From: Endothia cerciana | Lineage: Eukaryota > Ascomycota > Sordariomycetes > Diaporthales > Cryphonectriaceae | Assembly: GCA_026119935.1 (NCBI GenBank) | Contig: JALRMH010000003.1 | Span: 310,001 to 374,000, forward strand | Length of the DNA: 64,000 nucleotides | Direction: 5' to 3' | Part shown: one piece after another, positions 34,301-46,856 of the stretch | Layout of the letters: each line of letters begins with the position of its first letter | How positions within the stretch are numbered: the first letter of the stretch is position 1 | Program-made: the position numbers and the translations under genes | Notes under the pieces: generated by a model | The model's input: the letters and a program-made list of their open reading frames with translations, nothing else | Database searches by the model: none | Told to the model about the DNA's origin: nothing

Positions 34301-37048
34301 AGGTCGCTCAGCAGCACAGTTCCTCCACAAACTGCATGGGTAGGCTAGGGTCGTTAAGGCTCTGACTTTATTTGCCAGACGTGACTAACAGCCTTACTCG
34401 AGCTCTGCCATCCACCACAACCCTCCCCCCAAGGCAGAACCTTAAATTTGACAACAACTAGACTTACCTTTGCTCCAGTTCTCCAGGCACACTCAGGCAC
34501 GATACTTCCAAAAGAAGATACTTACTCAAGTTGTGGTTGCTCTGGACGGGCCCCGGTTCTCTTGATCCACCCGCTGCGAGTCATCGCCAAGACCAGCGAA
34601 CTACCGCTATGTCTTGGATGAAGTATTTCAAGTTTCCTTCTGAGTGGCACCACCTGCATCTGGGTGTTCCTGGAGATTCCTAGAATGTTCGTCTGAGACA
34701 TAGAACTGGCCATACGTGTCGGGTAGGTGCATAGTACCGTTCCCGATTGAGCATCAAAGCGAGGACACGGCAAGTCTCGTGAAAGCTAGGAGACCAATAA
34801 ACGTGCAGATGTCCATCGCGGCCCGTTATATCCTGGGTTGAGATCCTGGCAGTGCACCGTCGATGGAGAGTAGGATCAACTTTGATAGTCGCACACAGTT
34901 CACCGAAACTTTGTCCGTGGCTCTGGCGCGCACGACTTCGGGACCTGTCCTATCATCGACTGCTCCCAAGATCCAAAGACTCCCCAAGATCCAAAGACTC
35001 TGCAAGATTCTCTGTCCATTGGGCGACCTGAAAGGAAGCCAACAGCCTGGGGCACTTGCAACGCCGTGGGTCCCGCTCTCTCGTCATTGAAATGACCCTC
35101 GGAACGAAACGTTCTCTTCCCGATGCGGACAGGCCAGGCCTTGGCTGAGACATGGCGTGTCTCGATGTGATTATTTGAGCTCGTGTTCACGGACGGTGGG
35201 TGCTGTGCAAGGCTGTGATATAATAGTCGCACTTGGATAGGACGCCTCTCTGGCGGTTTCCTGCGTACGGAAAGACGCTTCTCCCACCGCCGGTCTGACC
35301 CGGCGTGCCCGGGGTTCCGTCTGTGTCTTGGCTCGATCATCATTGTGTCTTGCTAGGCGTGATTCGACACTATAACTCGGCACGTGGTCGGTTGGGTCCG
35401 CCGCGTAAACTCAAGGTTCACCTATGCAGAGCTTATGCGGGGAGTAATTGCGGTATCTTGTGACGATCGGCACTCCTACAGCAACACATTTATGAGTTCC
35501 CAGTTCTGCCTATGTTGGCAATCTCGGGTTCTTTCTTGTGACGCGGGAAATGCTTCCTTCGTGGCGCCAGGACAGCTTTAATGGGCGCCCCTATCTGCTT
35601 GGTGTTGCATCAACAACTCAAATCTTCAAGGTTGAGGACCCTTGATTCACGGCATGGCACTGCTAAGGCAGCGAGCACAGACAAGAAGATGGCGTCTAGC
35701 GGTTCATCGTTCTCGAGATGTCTTTCCCCTAGTATGCAGAACCCTAGTGCTTGGCGTGGGTCCAGGTCTTATTCTACCGCCTGAAATCGTATCCTGCCTC
35801 GTACCGTAGTGAAAATTCCCATAATTCTTACTAGTCTGTGCGGTGAGCTTCTAACGGATGTGTTCCGAGTGTGAGAGGTCTGCGATATCTGTAGGTTTAC
35901 GCTAGAGTAGCTGCAGAGGCTTGATTTCGCCGGGCCCTCCCGCGTCAACGTGTTTGACGACGCACGACTCCGTGGGTTCGCCCTTAAAGATATGTTTACC
36001 TGCACGGATGAAGGCAGCTCGTTTTGTTTAATTAATCATTACATGCTTCACCATATCAAGTTGGAGACAGAAGTTGAAGCCTTTTCAGGGGCTGTGTAGG
36101 CCCCGATCTCCCAAAGCACGTGTGGGCGCTGATACGTCCAGTACGGCGTGCGTCCTTTACTAGGACTAGTGATAACTTCAAGACGCCTATGGAAGAAGAG
36201 ACAAAATAAAATAAAAGCAAAGAGAAACAAGGGAGAAAGATGAAGAAAAACAAGAGCGCTTCCTCTGTCCTTGGCTCAGTCGCTCCAGGGTAATTTATAT
36301 GTATACATTTTTTTCCCCTTTACATTCCCTCCAGACCGTCCCCCCACGATTCGATGCATGTTCCACAACCCCTGGAACATCTGTGTGATGATATTCTTGT
36401 CTATTCAGGCCACCCTCGAGAGTGAATATTGAAAGTTGGTCCAGTTATCTCTCAGACTAGATGATCCCATTTGGTTACCAAGCGATATCCTTCCGCTGTA
36501 CGCTGTATGTCTTCGTTTCCAAGGCCTGACACCCCAAACTTTTGACGGGCGACGAATGATGCCTAGCAAGAGGAATCCTCTTGGTACTGTGATATAGCCT
36601 GACGACAAAAGGGGCTAAGGCAATGCGTAAGACACCCGGCCAAACGGCTCGGACAGCGTGGGAATTTCCACCAATGAACTTTGACGATAGACCAGGCTAG
36701 AGCTAGATAATGAGTCTCATTATTATATCAATCTAGACGTGATACATATTGACCTGCCCAATAGGCCTTGCAACCCCAAGCTTATAGCTCGATGAAAGTA
36801 TCTAGAAAAACCAGAAGACGCTGCAATATCCCTCCGTTACCAGCTGCATGTAAATACAATAACCACGCTAAGATAGAAAAAAAAAGGGAAATGATAGTAA
36901 GCGGCACTGAGCCTGGTCTATATGTTCTGTCCTCATGATGATGCTCACCGAGCTTGCGTAGGATGAAACCAGAGGCAAAAGAAAATGCTCCACATGGTAG
37001 TCGTGACAGTCTAACCATACTTGAGTGAAGATTCATGAGATACACATG
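31341..37048. other. 5.7 kb spacer between AflR-like gene and PKS, no supported gene
   Basis: The left end holds the AflR-like promoter and the right end the PKS 3' flank. Neither strand has an ATG-initiated frame with recognisable motifs. An 18-bp perfect tandem duplication lies at 34965-35000. A/T-rich runs occur at 36204-36257 and 36305-36325. Confidence 0.5.
34965..35000. repeat. 18-bp perfect tandem duplication
   Basis: The unit CCCAAGATCCAAAGACTC occurs twice head to tail (34965-34982, 34983-35000). It lies in non-coding DNA. Confidence 0.95.
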
Positions 37049-40000
37049 CTAGAGGAGCGCCTCGCGCATGAAGGAGCCAAGCTGCTTCGCCTGTGAAATC
37101 TGTTAGTGTCACAGGTATAGTGGACGAAGGGAAGTGAGGCAGTGACTCACCAAGTCACCATGCATCATCGAGAAGTGATTTCCGGGCATATGTCTCATCC
37201 TCATCTTCTTGACGTCAAGATACTCATCCCAGCGGTTGGGACCAAAGTCGGTCCTGTTGTCCAGCAGGAAGAGCGCGTGACCGGTTGGGTACGGGTCCGG
37301 CCTTGGGTCGGTGGGCAGGTGACACACGCCATCCTCACACCAGATGGCCATGACATTGGGGCACTTGTCCGTGGGGATCGGCTCGGCGGTGTAGTTGCTG
37401 AGCGCGGTGACCGACGCCGCAAAGTGCGGAAGAAGCCACTTGGGAACCCTCTTCTCGTCACCATCGCCGAGTAACCCGATGCTGGCGAACCAGGCGTGGA
37501 GACCTTGGGGGAGGGGCTCGATGGTGACGGGGCAGGGCGCGTCGATGATGATGAGGTTCTCGACGCGCTCGCCGGCTAGCGTCAGCTGGACCACAATCTC
37601 GTACGCAATGACGCCGCCTGCAGACCAGCCGGCCAGGTTGTACGGCCCCTTGGGCTGGCGGCGCTTCATCTCCTCGAGAAACTTGGTCGCCATGCCGTAC
37701 ACACCGCACTTATATTCTTCAGGTGTCTTCATGAAGGGTGAGAAGAGCCCCCAGACGGCCCAGTGGGGAGCGACATCTGAGATCTCGGTGTAGGAGGTTG
37801 CGCTGCCACTGCCGTCTGGAACCATGAAAAGATGATTGGTAGCGGTTCGGTGGCTGCCTTGAAGAAGGACCGAGGATGCCTTACGGTTAGGATAGTTGTC
37901 GACGACGTGGCTGGGTCGAGGTGGTTTCGTGATGCTGGCGGTTACCATAGATGGAGGCAGTGGCTTTCCGCTTGATGCTAGTCTTAGCGCCTCAAATTTC
38001 ACCTGCTTCAAGGCAGCGGACTTGGGCGCAGTGACAGACTTAAGAACCGCCGGCTTCTTGGGTGCCTCGGAGATGCCAAGTGCACGCTCAACATGCTTGA
38101 GCGAAGGGTTGGACACGAAAAGGTCTGATGGAATATTGAGACCCGTCCTCTCTCGAAGATTGCCGAGAATAGACAGACTCATCAGTGAGTCCATGCCTAG
38201 GTTTGCCAGGTCTGGAGCTGCAATGATCTCCTCAACCTCGCAGCCCATCTCCGAGGCGATGGTTTCCCGCACAGTTACCTGCAGGTCACCAATGTCGCCT
38301 TTGCCAGGCTTCAAATCCTCATCCTCATTGCTCTCGTTGTCGGGGGTCGTGACATCAGAGTCAGTCTCCATAAGATCAGGCGTTTCTTCAGCCTCAGAGT
38401 AGAAATCGACGGAATCCGATGACGTGGAGTCTCGGGTCACTCCAGGTCGCTCAAACTGCTGCAAATGAGACTTGAAAGCACCGATTGTAGGATAGTCCAC
38501 AAAGACATGAGAGCTGATGTCCAAGTCCAGATCCTCGCGCAGGCGGCCAGAAACAGTCAAGCCCATGAGAGAGTCGACGCCCAGATCCGCGAAGGCGATA
38601 TTGTCAGCAAGCTCGTCATCGCTCACTCCCAATTCCTTAGCCAAGATTTCCATCACTTGACAAACCACGGAGGTAAGTTTCTTGTTCACCTGGGAAATGT
38701 TCGAGGCAGTGAGAATCTTCTTCTCCTTGGCAGCCTTGACAGGAGCGCTCTTCTGAGCCGACTTGGCAGCGGGAGCGACGCGGGCGGGTGCGGGCGCAGC
38801 CTGCGCAGCGGCAGCAGAGCCACGAGGTGGTAGAAGCATGTTGAGGACCTTGCGGGGGATAGATTGGAAGCGGATGTCACCAGTAATACCGATAAGCCTG
38901 TCGCCGTCGAAGATGTAAGCGTCACCGGCCATCATCTTCGTGCCCTTCACAGGCTGCATGCGGATGTACGTCTGGTACGCCTTGCTAGAGACTGGCGTCT
39001 CAATAAACCTCATTGAACCCCAGCCGTGGGAAATGAAAACCTGCTCGCGTGAATCGACAGCATCCGTGCCATTGATGATGAAGCCTGAGATGTGACAGAG
39101 GCTGTCGATCCAGAAGGGGCTGAAGCGGTAGCTCCCGTCCTCCTCGGAAGTCTGGAAGACAACCTTGGCGGTGGCTTCGCAGGTCTCACTGTCAAGGATG
39201 ACCTCCTCCATACCACGGTAACGGCGGTCGTAATCGACGAGCGCCGCGAACAGTTTGTAGGCAAGACCACGTCCAATCTTTGAGGCCTTTCCAGTCTTCT
39301 CTGCCGAGTTGAGAGCGTCGATGCGACCCTTGATCAGGTAGTCGGCGCGCTCGAACTCACTGGCCCACTCATCGGTATTGCCATAGGAGACCTGGCAAAT
39401 GGCATGCTCGGTCTTCATGGCTCCCTCACCGGTGTGCCAAGAACAATCAGCCCTACCAGTGGTGATATCGGCTGTGACCTTGAGCCGCAGGATATGCTCC
39501 TCGAGAGTCTCGTCAAAAATGAGTGTCTTTGGGACCTCCATGTGGCCCACGTTACAGCCAAGTTTCTCGGCATTAGGACGAACCAGCTTGTATGCATAGT
39601 CGGCCACAGTCATTGCCATATCGCCATACAAGGATGATGGGCACAAGGGGGCACCATTAACCTGGTGGCCGGAGACAGCAAGCCGCAAGTCCTCACGAGA
39701 CAGATTGGACTCGATCTCGACGATGGCGATGTCACCCTTGACCTCTTCACTGATGACCTTCTGAACAGAGGAAGTTGACAATTTAGGCTTCGCAGGCTTG
39801 GCAGCGACAGTTGGAGCTGCTGTCAAAGCACCGCGATTCTTCGTGATACACCAGTCGCCAGTGTATTGCAGCCAGTAGTTCTTCTCGTCGAAGGAGTAGC
39901 TAGGAAGATCCAGGATACGCACAGATTCCGAGAAATCCCTGTGGAACTCGTTCCAGTCGACGTTGAGGCCGGCTGAGTGAAGCGTGCAGAGAGAAGAGCT

Positions 40001-43000
40001 CAGTGTCTTGTAGGAAGTCTCATTGCGGCGAATAGTAGGAACAGCAATGGTTGTACCACCGAAAGCGGCCTTCACCATGTTGGCACAGACTGGATGAGGA
40101 CCAACCTCAAGCCATACAGTCTTCTCATCAATGACACCGGAGTGTTGTGCATGTACGAGACCGCCGAGGAAGTTGACAGCCTCACGAGCGTGATTGCGGA
40201 GGTATGCCGGGTTGATGGGTTCACACTCGACCATCTTACCCAGCAAAGGAGAGACGACGGGGACTTGGGGATTGTGGAAGGTTACCACTTGGGCAAGCTG
40301 CTCGAACTCGTCCAGGATGGGCTCGACTTGAGCAGAGTGGAAGGCGAAGGGCACCTTGAGCTGCGTGCACTTAAAGCCGGCACTGCCTAGCTGAGAAGAT
40401 ATCTCAACCATCTGTGTAGCCTCGCCAGCGAGCACGGTCTCACGAGGACCATTAATGCAGGCGATAGTGATCTCATCGGCTTTCTTCCCGAGAAGCTCCC
40501 TCACGGTATCAACAGCGCCCTGAACAGCGAGCATGGAATGTGTAAAGGAAGTGCACTTCTCGATAAGGAGACGGGCACGGGCACCAACAAGGTAGATGGT
40601 GTCACTAGTAGACAGAACACCCGCAGCATTCAGAGCAGCGTACTCACCAAGGCTGTGGCCAAGCACGACGCTAGGCTTGATGCCCCACGACGCCCACAGT
40701 CTGGCAAGGGCCATCTCAAAGCTGCAAAGACCAAGCTGTACAACAAGCGGAGACAACCTTGTGAGGTCTTTCTCAGTGCCATCGATGAACGGCATGAAAG
40801 ACGGGAAGCCGTGGACCTGTGCCAGCTGATTGAATTCATCGATGCTCTGACGAAAAATCGAGTGGTGCGCATAAAAGTCTTTGCCCAGGCCGGCATAGTG
40901 GGAGCCTTGACCGGTAAATAGAAAGACCACATTGGGCTGTTCCGGCAGCACAGGAGAGAAGTTCTCCTGCAGGCGATCCCGGATGGCCTTTCGGGCCTCA
41001 CCAAGGTCAGCAACCGCGACGTTCATGCGCCAGTAGTGCTGAATCTTGCGAGCAGTGGTGGTATAAGCCACATGAGAGAGCGGCGTGTCTGGATGCTCCG
41101 CCATCCACGCTACCAGTCTCTCGGCATTGCGTATCATAGCAGCCTTGGATTTGGCTGTAAGAGTGATGATGTGATGACTTCGCGGGTCCTTAGTGGCGGG
41201 CTGCTTCCTTGGGGCATCCTCAAGTAGCAAGCCAGTGTTGCCACCAGCAGCACTGAAATTGTTGATGAAGACTCGTCGGGGTTTTCCGTCTCGTCTCTTG
41301 AAAGGAGTGTTGTGGAAGGCGATGTTGACATTGCGTTCGGACAGGTCTTTGGGAAACGATTTGTTAATCTCCCCCTTGATGCCCACGTGGGGAGGGATTG
41401 TACTCTTCTCAAGCATCATGAGGACCTTCATGAGAGCAGTGATTCCAGATGCAGCTTCGCCATGGCCTACGTTAGCCTTTACTGCGCCCAAATACAGTGG
41501 CCGATCCGCAGGTCGCTTTCTGTTCGCTGGAGCAAACACGTTCGTAACGGAGACCATCTCGGTTCCATCCCCAGCTTGCGTACCGGTGCCGTGCATCTCA
41601 ACATAGTCGACATCAAGTGGATCAACGCCAGCCTGATCCAGAATTGCTGTCGACAAGAGCGACTGGGTAGGTCCATGAGGGTGTGTGATGGAAATGGCAT
41701 CGGCGGAGTGATTGGTGGCGGTGCCGAGGATGACGGCCAAGATGCGATCTTGGTCGGCCTCGGCATCTTCTAGCCGTTTGACGACTACTGAAGCGCAACC
41801 GTCACCTCTGCAGTACCCATCCGCATCATTATCGAAGGTAGAACACGAGCCCGTCTTAGAAAGGAACTGGCCTCTGCTCAATCCCGCGAAGATGTCGGAG
41901 TTTGTCATGCAAGACAGGCCACCCACAATTGCGGTGTCACAGTCGCGTGCCCACAGAGAGGAGCAAGCCACATTCATCGCAGCAGCACTAGACGAGCATG
42001 CAGTATCGATATTGATACTGGGGCCGCTGAAGCCGAAATGGTAGTTGATCCTACCGGGGCCAAAGGCCCGGACACCTCCCGTGATGAAGTAGGTGTCGAC
42101 CTCCTGGGCAGCGTTGATTTCTCGCCAGTCATCGGAAGTCTGTCCGTAGAATGTTCCGATCCGGTCAAGCTTCGTGGATGGAGTCCTGTCGGGCACGTAA
42201 CCCGACATCTCGAGCGCTTCATACGCTGTCGTCAACGCCATCCTTTGCATTGGGTCAGTCTGGAAAGCCTCTCGTGGTGACATATTGAAAAAGCGAGGAT
42301 CGAAGTGGCCGGGCTTCTCAATCCAGCATCCATATGGCGTGTGACTAGTGTTGATGGCCTTTCCGGTGGGATCGACGTGGTTGGCAACGGGAAAACGATC
42401 CGTTGGCACGACGCGGTGAACGTCCAAACCCTTCTCCAGTAGCTCCCACAGCTTCTCGTGGCTGGCCGCATCTGGGAAGCGACCCGCCATGCCAACAATG
42501 GCCAACTTGCATCTTCCTGTCGAGCCGTGATTGCCGACGCTGGATTCCGTGCTCTCTCTCGAGATTTGGGGAGGGTCTCGGAGGATGACATTATTTGAAG
42601 TCTTGGTCTTTAGGAGATTTGCCAGTGTACCAGCATTCTGTGTCGGCCCGAAAGGTAATATGAGGATCGTCTTGCCGTCAAACTTTTGTGCCAGCTCAAC
42701 ACCAGCATCTAGGAACTTGTGAAACACCAGGGTATGGTTAAGGATCTCGTAAACAATTCGCTCAAGAAGCGCAAGGGTGTCAGTCTCCATCATCAATTCG
42801 CCAGTCTTGCACGACATAATTGGAGACCTCGGCTTGGTCTTGTGGAACGCGTCTTGGACGGCAGCATCCTTTAGACGCAAGACATTGGCTACCTCGACGG
42901 ATGAGTGCAGGTGCGCGGCGTGATACGGTCCATAGACTGGTATTGACGTCGGTCTCACTGACAGATGACCAGACGTGAAGAGCAGTCTTAGCGTACTCGG

Positions 43001-43765
43001 CGGGCCAGAAATAGCAATGCTGGTGACAGAGATTGCACTGATGTATGCTTGGCTGGCGGAAGGGATCCCCTGCTTTCTGTCAGCCTCTTTGATCCGAACA
43101 ATTGAATGTTATGGGAGCCCACCTTTTCTTTGTTGAACTTGTCAAGGGCTGTCCGGGCTTCGTCACCCCCCACCCCAGGTAGTATGTAAGTCCAGCTTTC
43201 AGAATGATCAGTGGGTGGGCTCAGCCGCTCAGCCATGGCAGCCACGTGGTTTCCAGTACGGAAAGCCATCAAGACAACTTGAACAGCGACGGGAACGAGG
43301 GTCGAGAGAGTTGGTGTTGATGTGATAGCTGCTGCTGCGAACATTCCAGAGCAGAGGCCACCAAAAAACATCCGATCATGAGGCATGAGCAGGTCCTCGT
43401 AGTGCTTCTCAGCATAGCTGTCCTCTATTAGCGTGTTTCTTTCAATCTGTCTTTCTTGACTTGGCCACATACTCGATATAGTGAGCCAACTGAGATATGC
43501 AGAGGAGGGCTCCGTCAAGCCCAGGATGCTTCAAGCTCTGAGCGTGATACCTCTCGTTCAAGTTCTGCAGGCTGAGGAATTTCGGAAGTCTCGACCTCTC
43601 CATCCTTGGCAGGGACTCGATCTCCTTCCTGAGCTCGTGGCTGACTTGCTCAAGGAACGCGTTGGCAAGAATCCCCCGTCCCGGCTGGCGGAACAGTTCG
43701 GCGAGGAAGCCATGCGTGTCGGTCGACTGATCTCCGAAAAGGAGGTATGCTAGCTGGTCAGCCAT
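37049..43765 (-). CDS. PKS1: Non-reducing polyketide synthase, SAT-KS-AT-PT-ACP-ACP-TE (tetrahydroxynaphthalene synthase type)
   Basis: Four exons on the minus strand: 43765-43473, 43417-43123, 43069-37151 and 37090-37049 (introns of 55, 53 and 60 nt); 2182 residues. Domain order: SAT with GLCSG and Cys120; KS from about 383 with DTACSSS (Cys554) and HGTGTQAGD; AT from about 909 with GHSLGEY (Ser1002); PT with His1331 (SGHQVNGAPLCPSS) and Asp1518 (PFWIDSLCHISG); ACPs with Ser1696 (GVDSLMG) and Ser1824 (GMDSLMS); TE with GWSAGG (Ser2012) and MPGNHFSMMHGDL. The length and double ACP match Colletotrichum PKS1-type enzymes, which make 1,3,6,8-tetrahydroxynaphthalene from malonyl units by TE/Claisen cyclisation in the cytosol. 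Each splice restores family sequence (HYI-DYAEKH, NKEK-GIPSASQ, GDL-AKQLGSF). A related naphthopyrone or perylenequinone product cannot be excluded, but the neighbouring CMR1 and naphthol reductase genes support melanin. All active-site residues are intact. Confidence 0.95.
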
Positions 43766-43835
43766 GGTGAAGACTTGTCGCCATAGATTTTGGTTTGTCG
43801 GATCAAGCATCAGGGACGAAGTATGGGAGGGACTC

Positions 43836-43846
43836 GGATATATAAA
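43836..43846 (-). promoter_or_regulatory. TATA-like element of the PKS gene
   Basis: Read on the minus strand, TTTATATATCC lies about 75 bp before the PKS start codon, a reasonable place for a core promoter. The match to TATAAA is imperfect. Confidence 0.3.
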
Positions 43847-44018
43847 ACGGCATAGCACAGCCATGCTATAGCTCAGTATCAGGACGATCCGACAATCCGA
43901 CCTGCCCTGATCTCGTGCATGGCGGAGGATCAATGACGGAGTCCCTGCGTATCTGATTCCTTGCTTGGACCTCCCCTCTACGCCGTCAGGCTAACTGTGT
44001 GTCCGGTGCGGCGGATCC

Positions 44019-44029
44019 TCGGTGACCGA
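44019..44029 (-). promoter_or_regulatory. AflR-type site TCG-N5-CGA in the PKS promoter
   Basis: TCGGTGACCGA is palindromic apart from its central base and fits TCG-N5-CGA. It lies 254 bp upstream of the PKS start codon, in the range where AflR sites act in aflatoxin genes. The extended palindrome (TCGGT-N-ACCGA) is stronger than the minimum consensus. Confidence 0.5.
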
Positions 44030-46856
44030 AGAACACTGGCAGATCTCCAAATAGCCTCCGAATATGAGTAGGTCCACGCAGCCAATAGCATTGGTGCCTA
44101 TTGAGCTTCAGTTCCTCATTCGGGCACAACATCGCGTAGTCTGAACTACTACCATCTTGTAACGGGCTGTCCCAAGTTGAGACCCTCCAGAGTGTCAAGG
44201 CCTCCGGATGGCAGTTGGAGGAGGAGGTCAAGGTCACGATGTGTCAGCGCCCGGTTCCGCCAGGGCGGGTCTGTACCTCGGAAAGCCACCACGCTCCTGG
44301 CGACGTCCTTGACTGGAAGGTCAGTGCTACCAGGGCTGGACGCAGTAATATGACGGTGTGAAACACCAGCCTCTCCCCTCAGGGCTTTCTTCCGATAATA
44401 GTACCCGTATAGCCGTTTCCCCCATCGACACCGCAATCCAGGGCGCCGCCGTCCTCGACAGGGTGGTCCAGGACCAGGGCGATCCGGCGAAATCGAGCCC
44501 ATGCCGGCGGAGCCGAGTGTGGCCAGTGGAGCATCTTTCCGCAGCGTCTGGTATATGGGCCCACTATGGCATGTATCTGATGTGCTGGGCCAGTGTCAAA
44601 CCTGGCCGGTACTGATGCATCTTGGCCGGAGTTGACTTTCGGACATCCCCAACCCGCCCACTGAAAATATCATCTCGACCCCCGCCAGAACTCGCCAGCG
44701 TTGGTAGTTCCTGCTGACAGTCAGCCGAGTGGAGCGGCATTGTTGCTTCCGAGGACCCCATACTAATCACCAGGCCCATAGGTGCCGGCGCGGAGCAGCT
44801 ATCTTCGACGGAGGAGGCGTCGTTGAATGACATGAAGTCGTGACAAGCTCGTAGGATTCAGCCGCCTTACATAAGGTCACACTGAACCCCGGATGGGGGG
44901 ATCCGGCTGTAGGGACCCACTGGTATTATCTCCGGAGTTCTGGGAGGGCACGGGCTGTGTGGGGTTCCTCAAGCCCGGAGGCACTGGGGGTCCCTACCAT
45001 GATATCCTCAGGGCTCAAGAGACCTCTGCTACTGTATGATGTACAAGTCCAACACCCCCCCATATACTACGCAGGTGGCTGGCTGAATGTCCTTCCATCG
45101 ATATTCCGGAATAGGCAACGGTTCACAATAAGTTTCGAAACTAGGTGAAACAACATATGCCCACCGCGGACCAAGCGGGAACCGATGGTGCCCTAGTCAG
45201 ACTCCACCACGGGGACAGAAACAGAGCACAGATGCTGATCGCCTTCAAGCTACAACGTTGCTTCGATGTCCCCTCTAACTAGTACTTGCGGTGAGATCCT
45301 TGGGCAATGCCTTGCATTGAAGATCCGTTGACGTCACATCTCCATAGAACAGCCGCGCGTCACACAATGCGCACCGCCAACGCCCACGGCAGCGGTCCTA
45401 CAACCGTCCCACTCTCTCCTGGTCAACAAAGCTCGCAAGCGACATGTTCGCACCATGTGCCTGATTAATCCGCCGTCAGTTCATGTAATTCATAATCAGC
45501 GTCTGGAGGTTTACCCATCTCGATGACAATGGTGCAGAGGACCTTCGTTATCGCTTGCTGTCGTGGATAGCCTCAATATCTCAACCCGTAAGCATCGGGT
45601 CTCACCAAGCTCCCGAGGTCAATTTCGAACCACAATATGAGCATTGTTATCCATCCGCCCCTTCTGTGCGGCGGTTTGAGCTCAGACATCGTCTGTCTTT
45701 GTGTCGGCTGATGATTCCACACTACATCCGCGCACCAGGGGCTGCCTAAGTAAATACGAGATGCGCAGCGCAAGCCCGTGTCTCAAAGAATTTCTGCATT
45801 CCGTATTTGTTACAATGCTGAGTTGTCAGTCTCCACATACTCGTTTTCGAATCCGTCTCTCGCATTGTCTGACGATAGTTTTATGTTTGGCTAGAGTTCT
45901 CGGGAGGTGATAACCCATCTCCTGCTCTCACGCAGTCTATGACGGACGTCCGGGCTGATGGTGCCATGCTGGCCGTTCTGCGAGATAGACCTCTTTGTCC
46001 ACATATCCACCTTTTTTTTTGGGTTGTTGTTGTCCTTTTTTTAAATCATAAAACAAAAAAAATCAGTAATGAAAAAAGTCCCCACACGCTGGAGTCTTCC
46101 CGTTTGAACTCCTGAGATGAGCTCGCTAAGTTGTCAGTATGCATCTGAAATAAGTCAAGACAACCGATGTTGAACGACCCGAAATTCTTTTCCATAAAAT
46201 GAAACCAGGTCAAGCGTATGCAGAGATCAGCGCAAGTGAAGCTTGTGTCCACTTGAATCCCGATGCAACGTCAAGGTCAAAGGTTGACTTTTTTATCACG
46301 ACCAACGCTGGCCGTAAACCAACGCAAATTCTGCATACGTGGAATTGTTCCACTTCAGCAAAGCCTTGCTGTACATTTTATGCTCGACGTAAAAGCGTCG
46401 CATCTATCCTTAGCTTCTCAGAGCCTCTAAATCTATCGCACCTACGCTCCCCTTATTCCTTAGCCTCTCCCTTAGATGAGAGGACTTATATCTCGATCCC
46501 CAAAGCCAAGGTTAAGCTACTTATATGCAGCCTTAACAGGGACAGTTCAGAGCGGATAGGCGTTCCGGGGCCTCTATCATGTTGCGGATAACCGCGTCAT
46601 CTGCCTTGCCTATTCAGTACTACCGGCAGCAGACCGATCATAGATAGGGAAGTATTTACTGCGTTACCGCTACCAAAGTTTTTGCTACCTCGACCTGGCC
46701 TCTGAACAGCCCTTGTCTAGGTAAGTAGTTTCTACCTACCTTAACAACGCATGCCTATGCAGACACGACATGGTTCCGGGCCCACGAGCTTGACATGATC
46801 TGCGCACCACCACCTCATCACGGAGCTATGAGCAGTATCGCCGGTGTATTTGAACA

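Larger units (their letters stand above)
43766..46856. other. PKS promoter and spacer with no intact gene
   Basis: The 43766-44500 part should be the PKS promoter. A GC-rich, coding-looking minus-strand frame (44502-44149) has no family I recognise. From 46000 to 46860 the DNA becomes A/T-rich with TTTTTTT and AAAAAAA runs and a CTACCTACCTT-type tract near 46718-46742. Confidence 0.45.

Noticed and set aside
37142..42722. Many open frames on the plus strand opposite the PKS
   Set aside because: They are antisense shadows of the strongly coding PKS exon.
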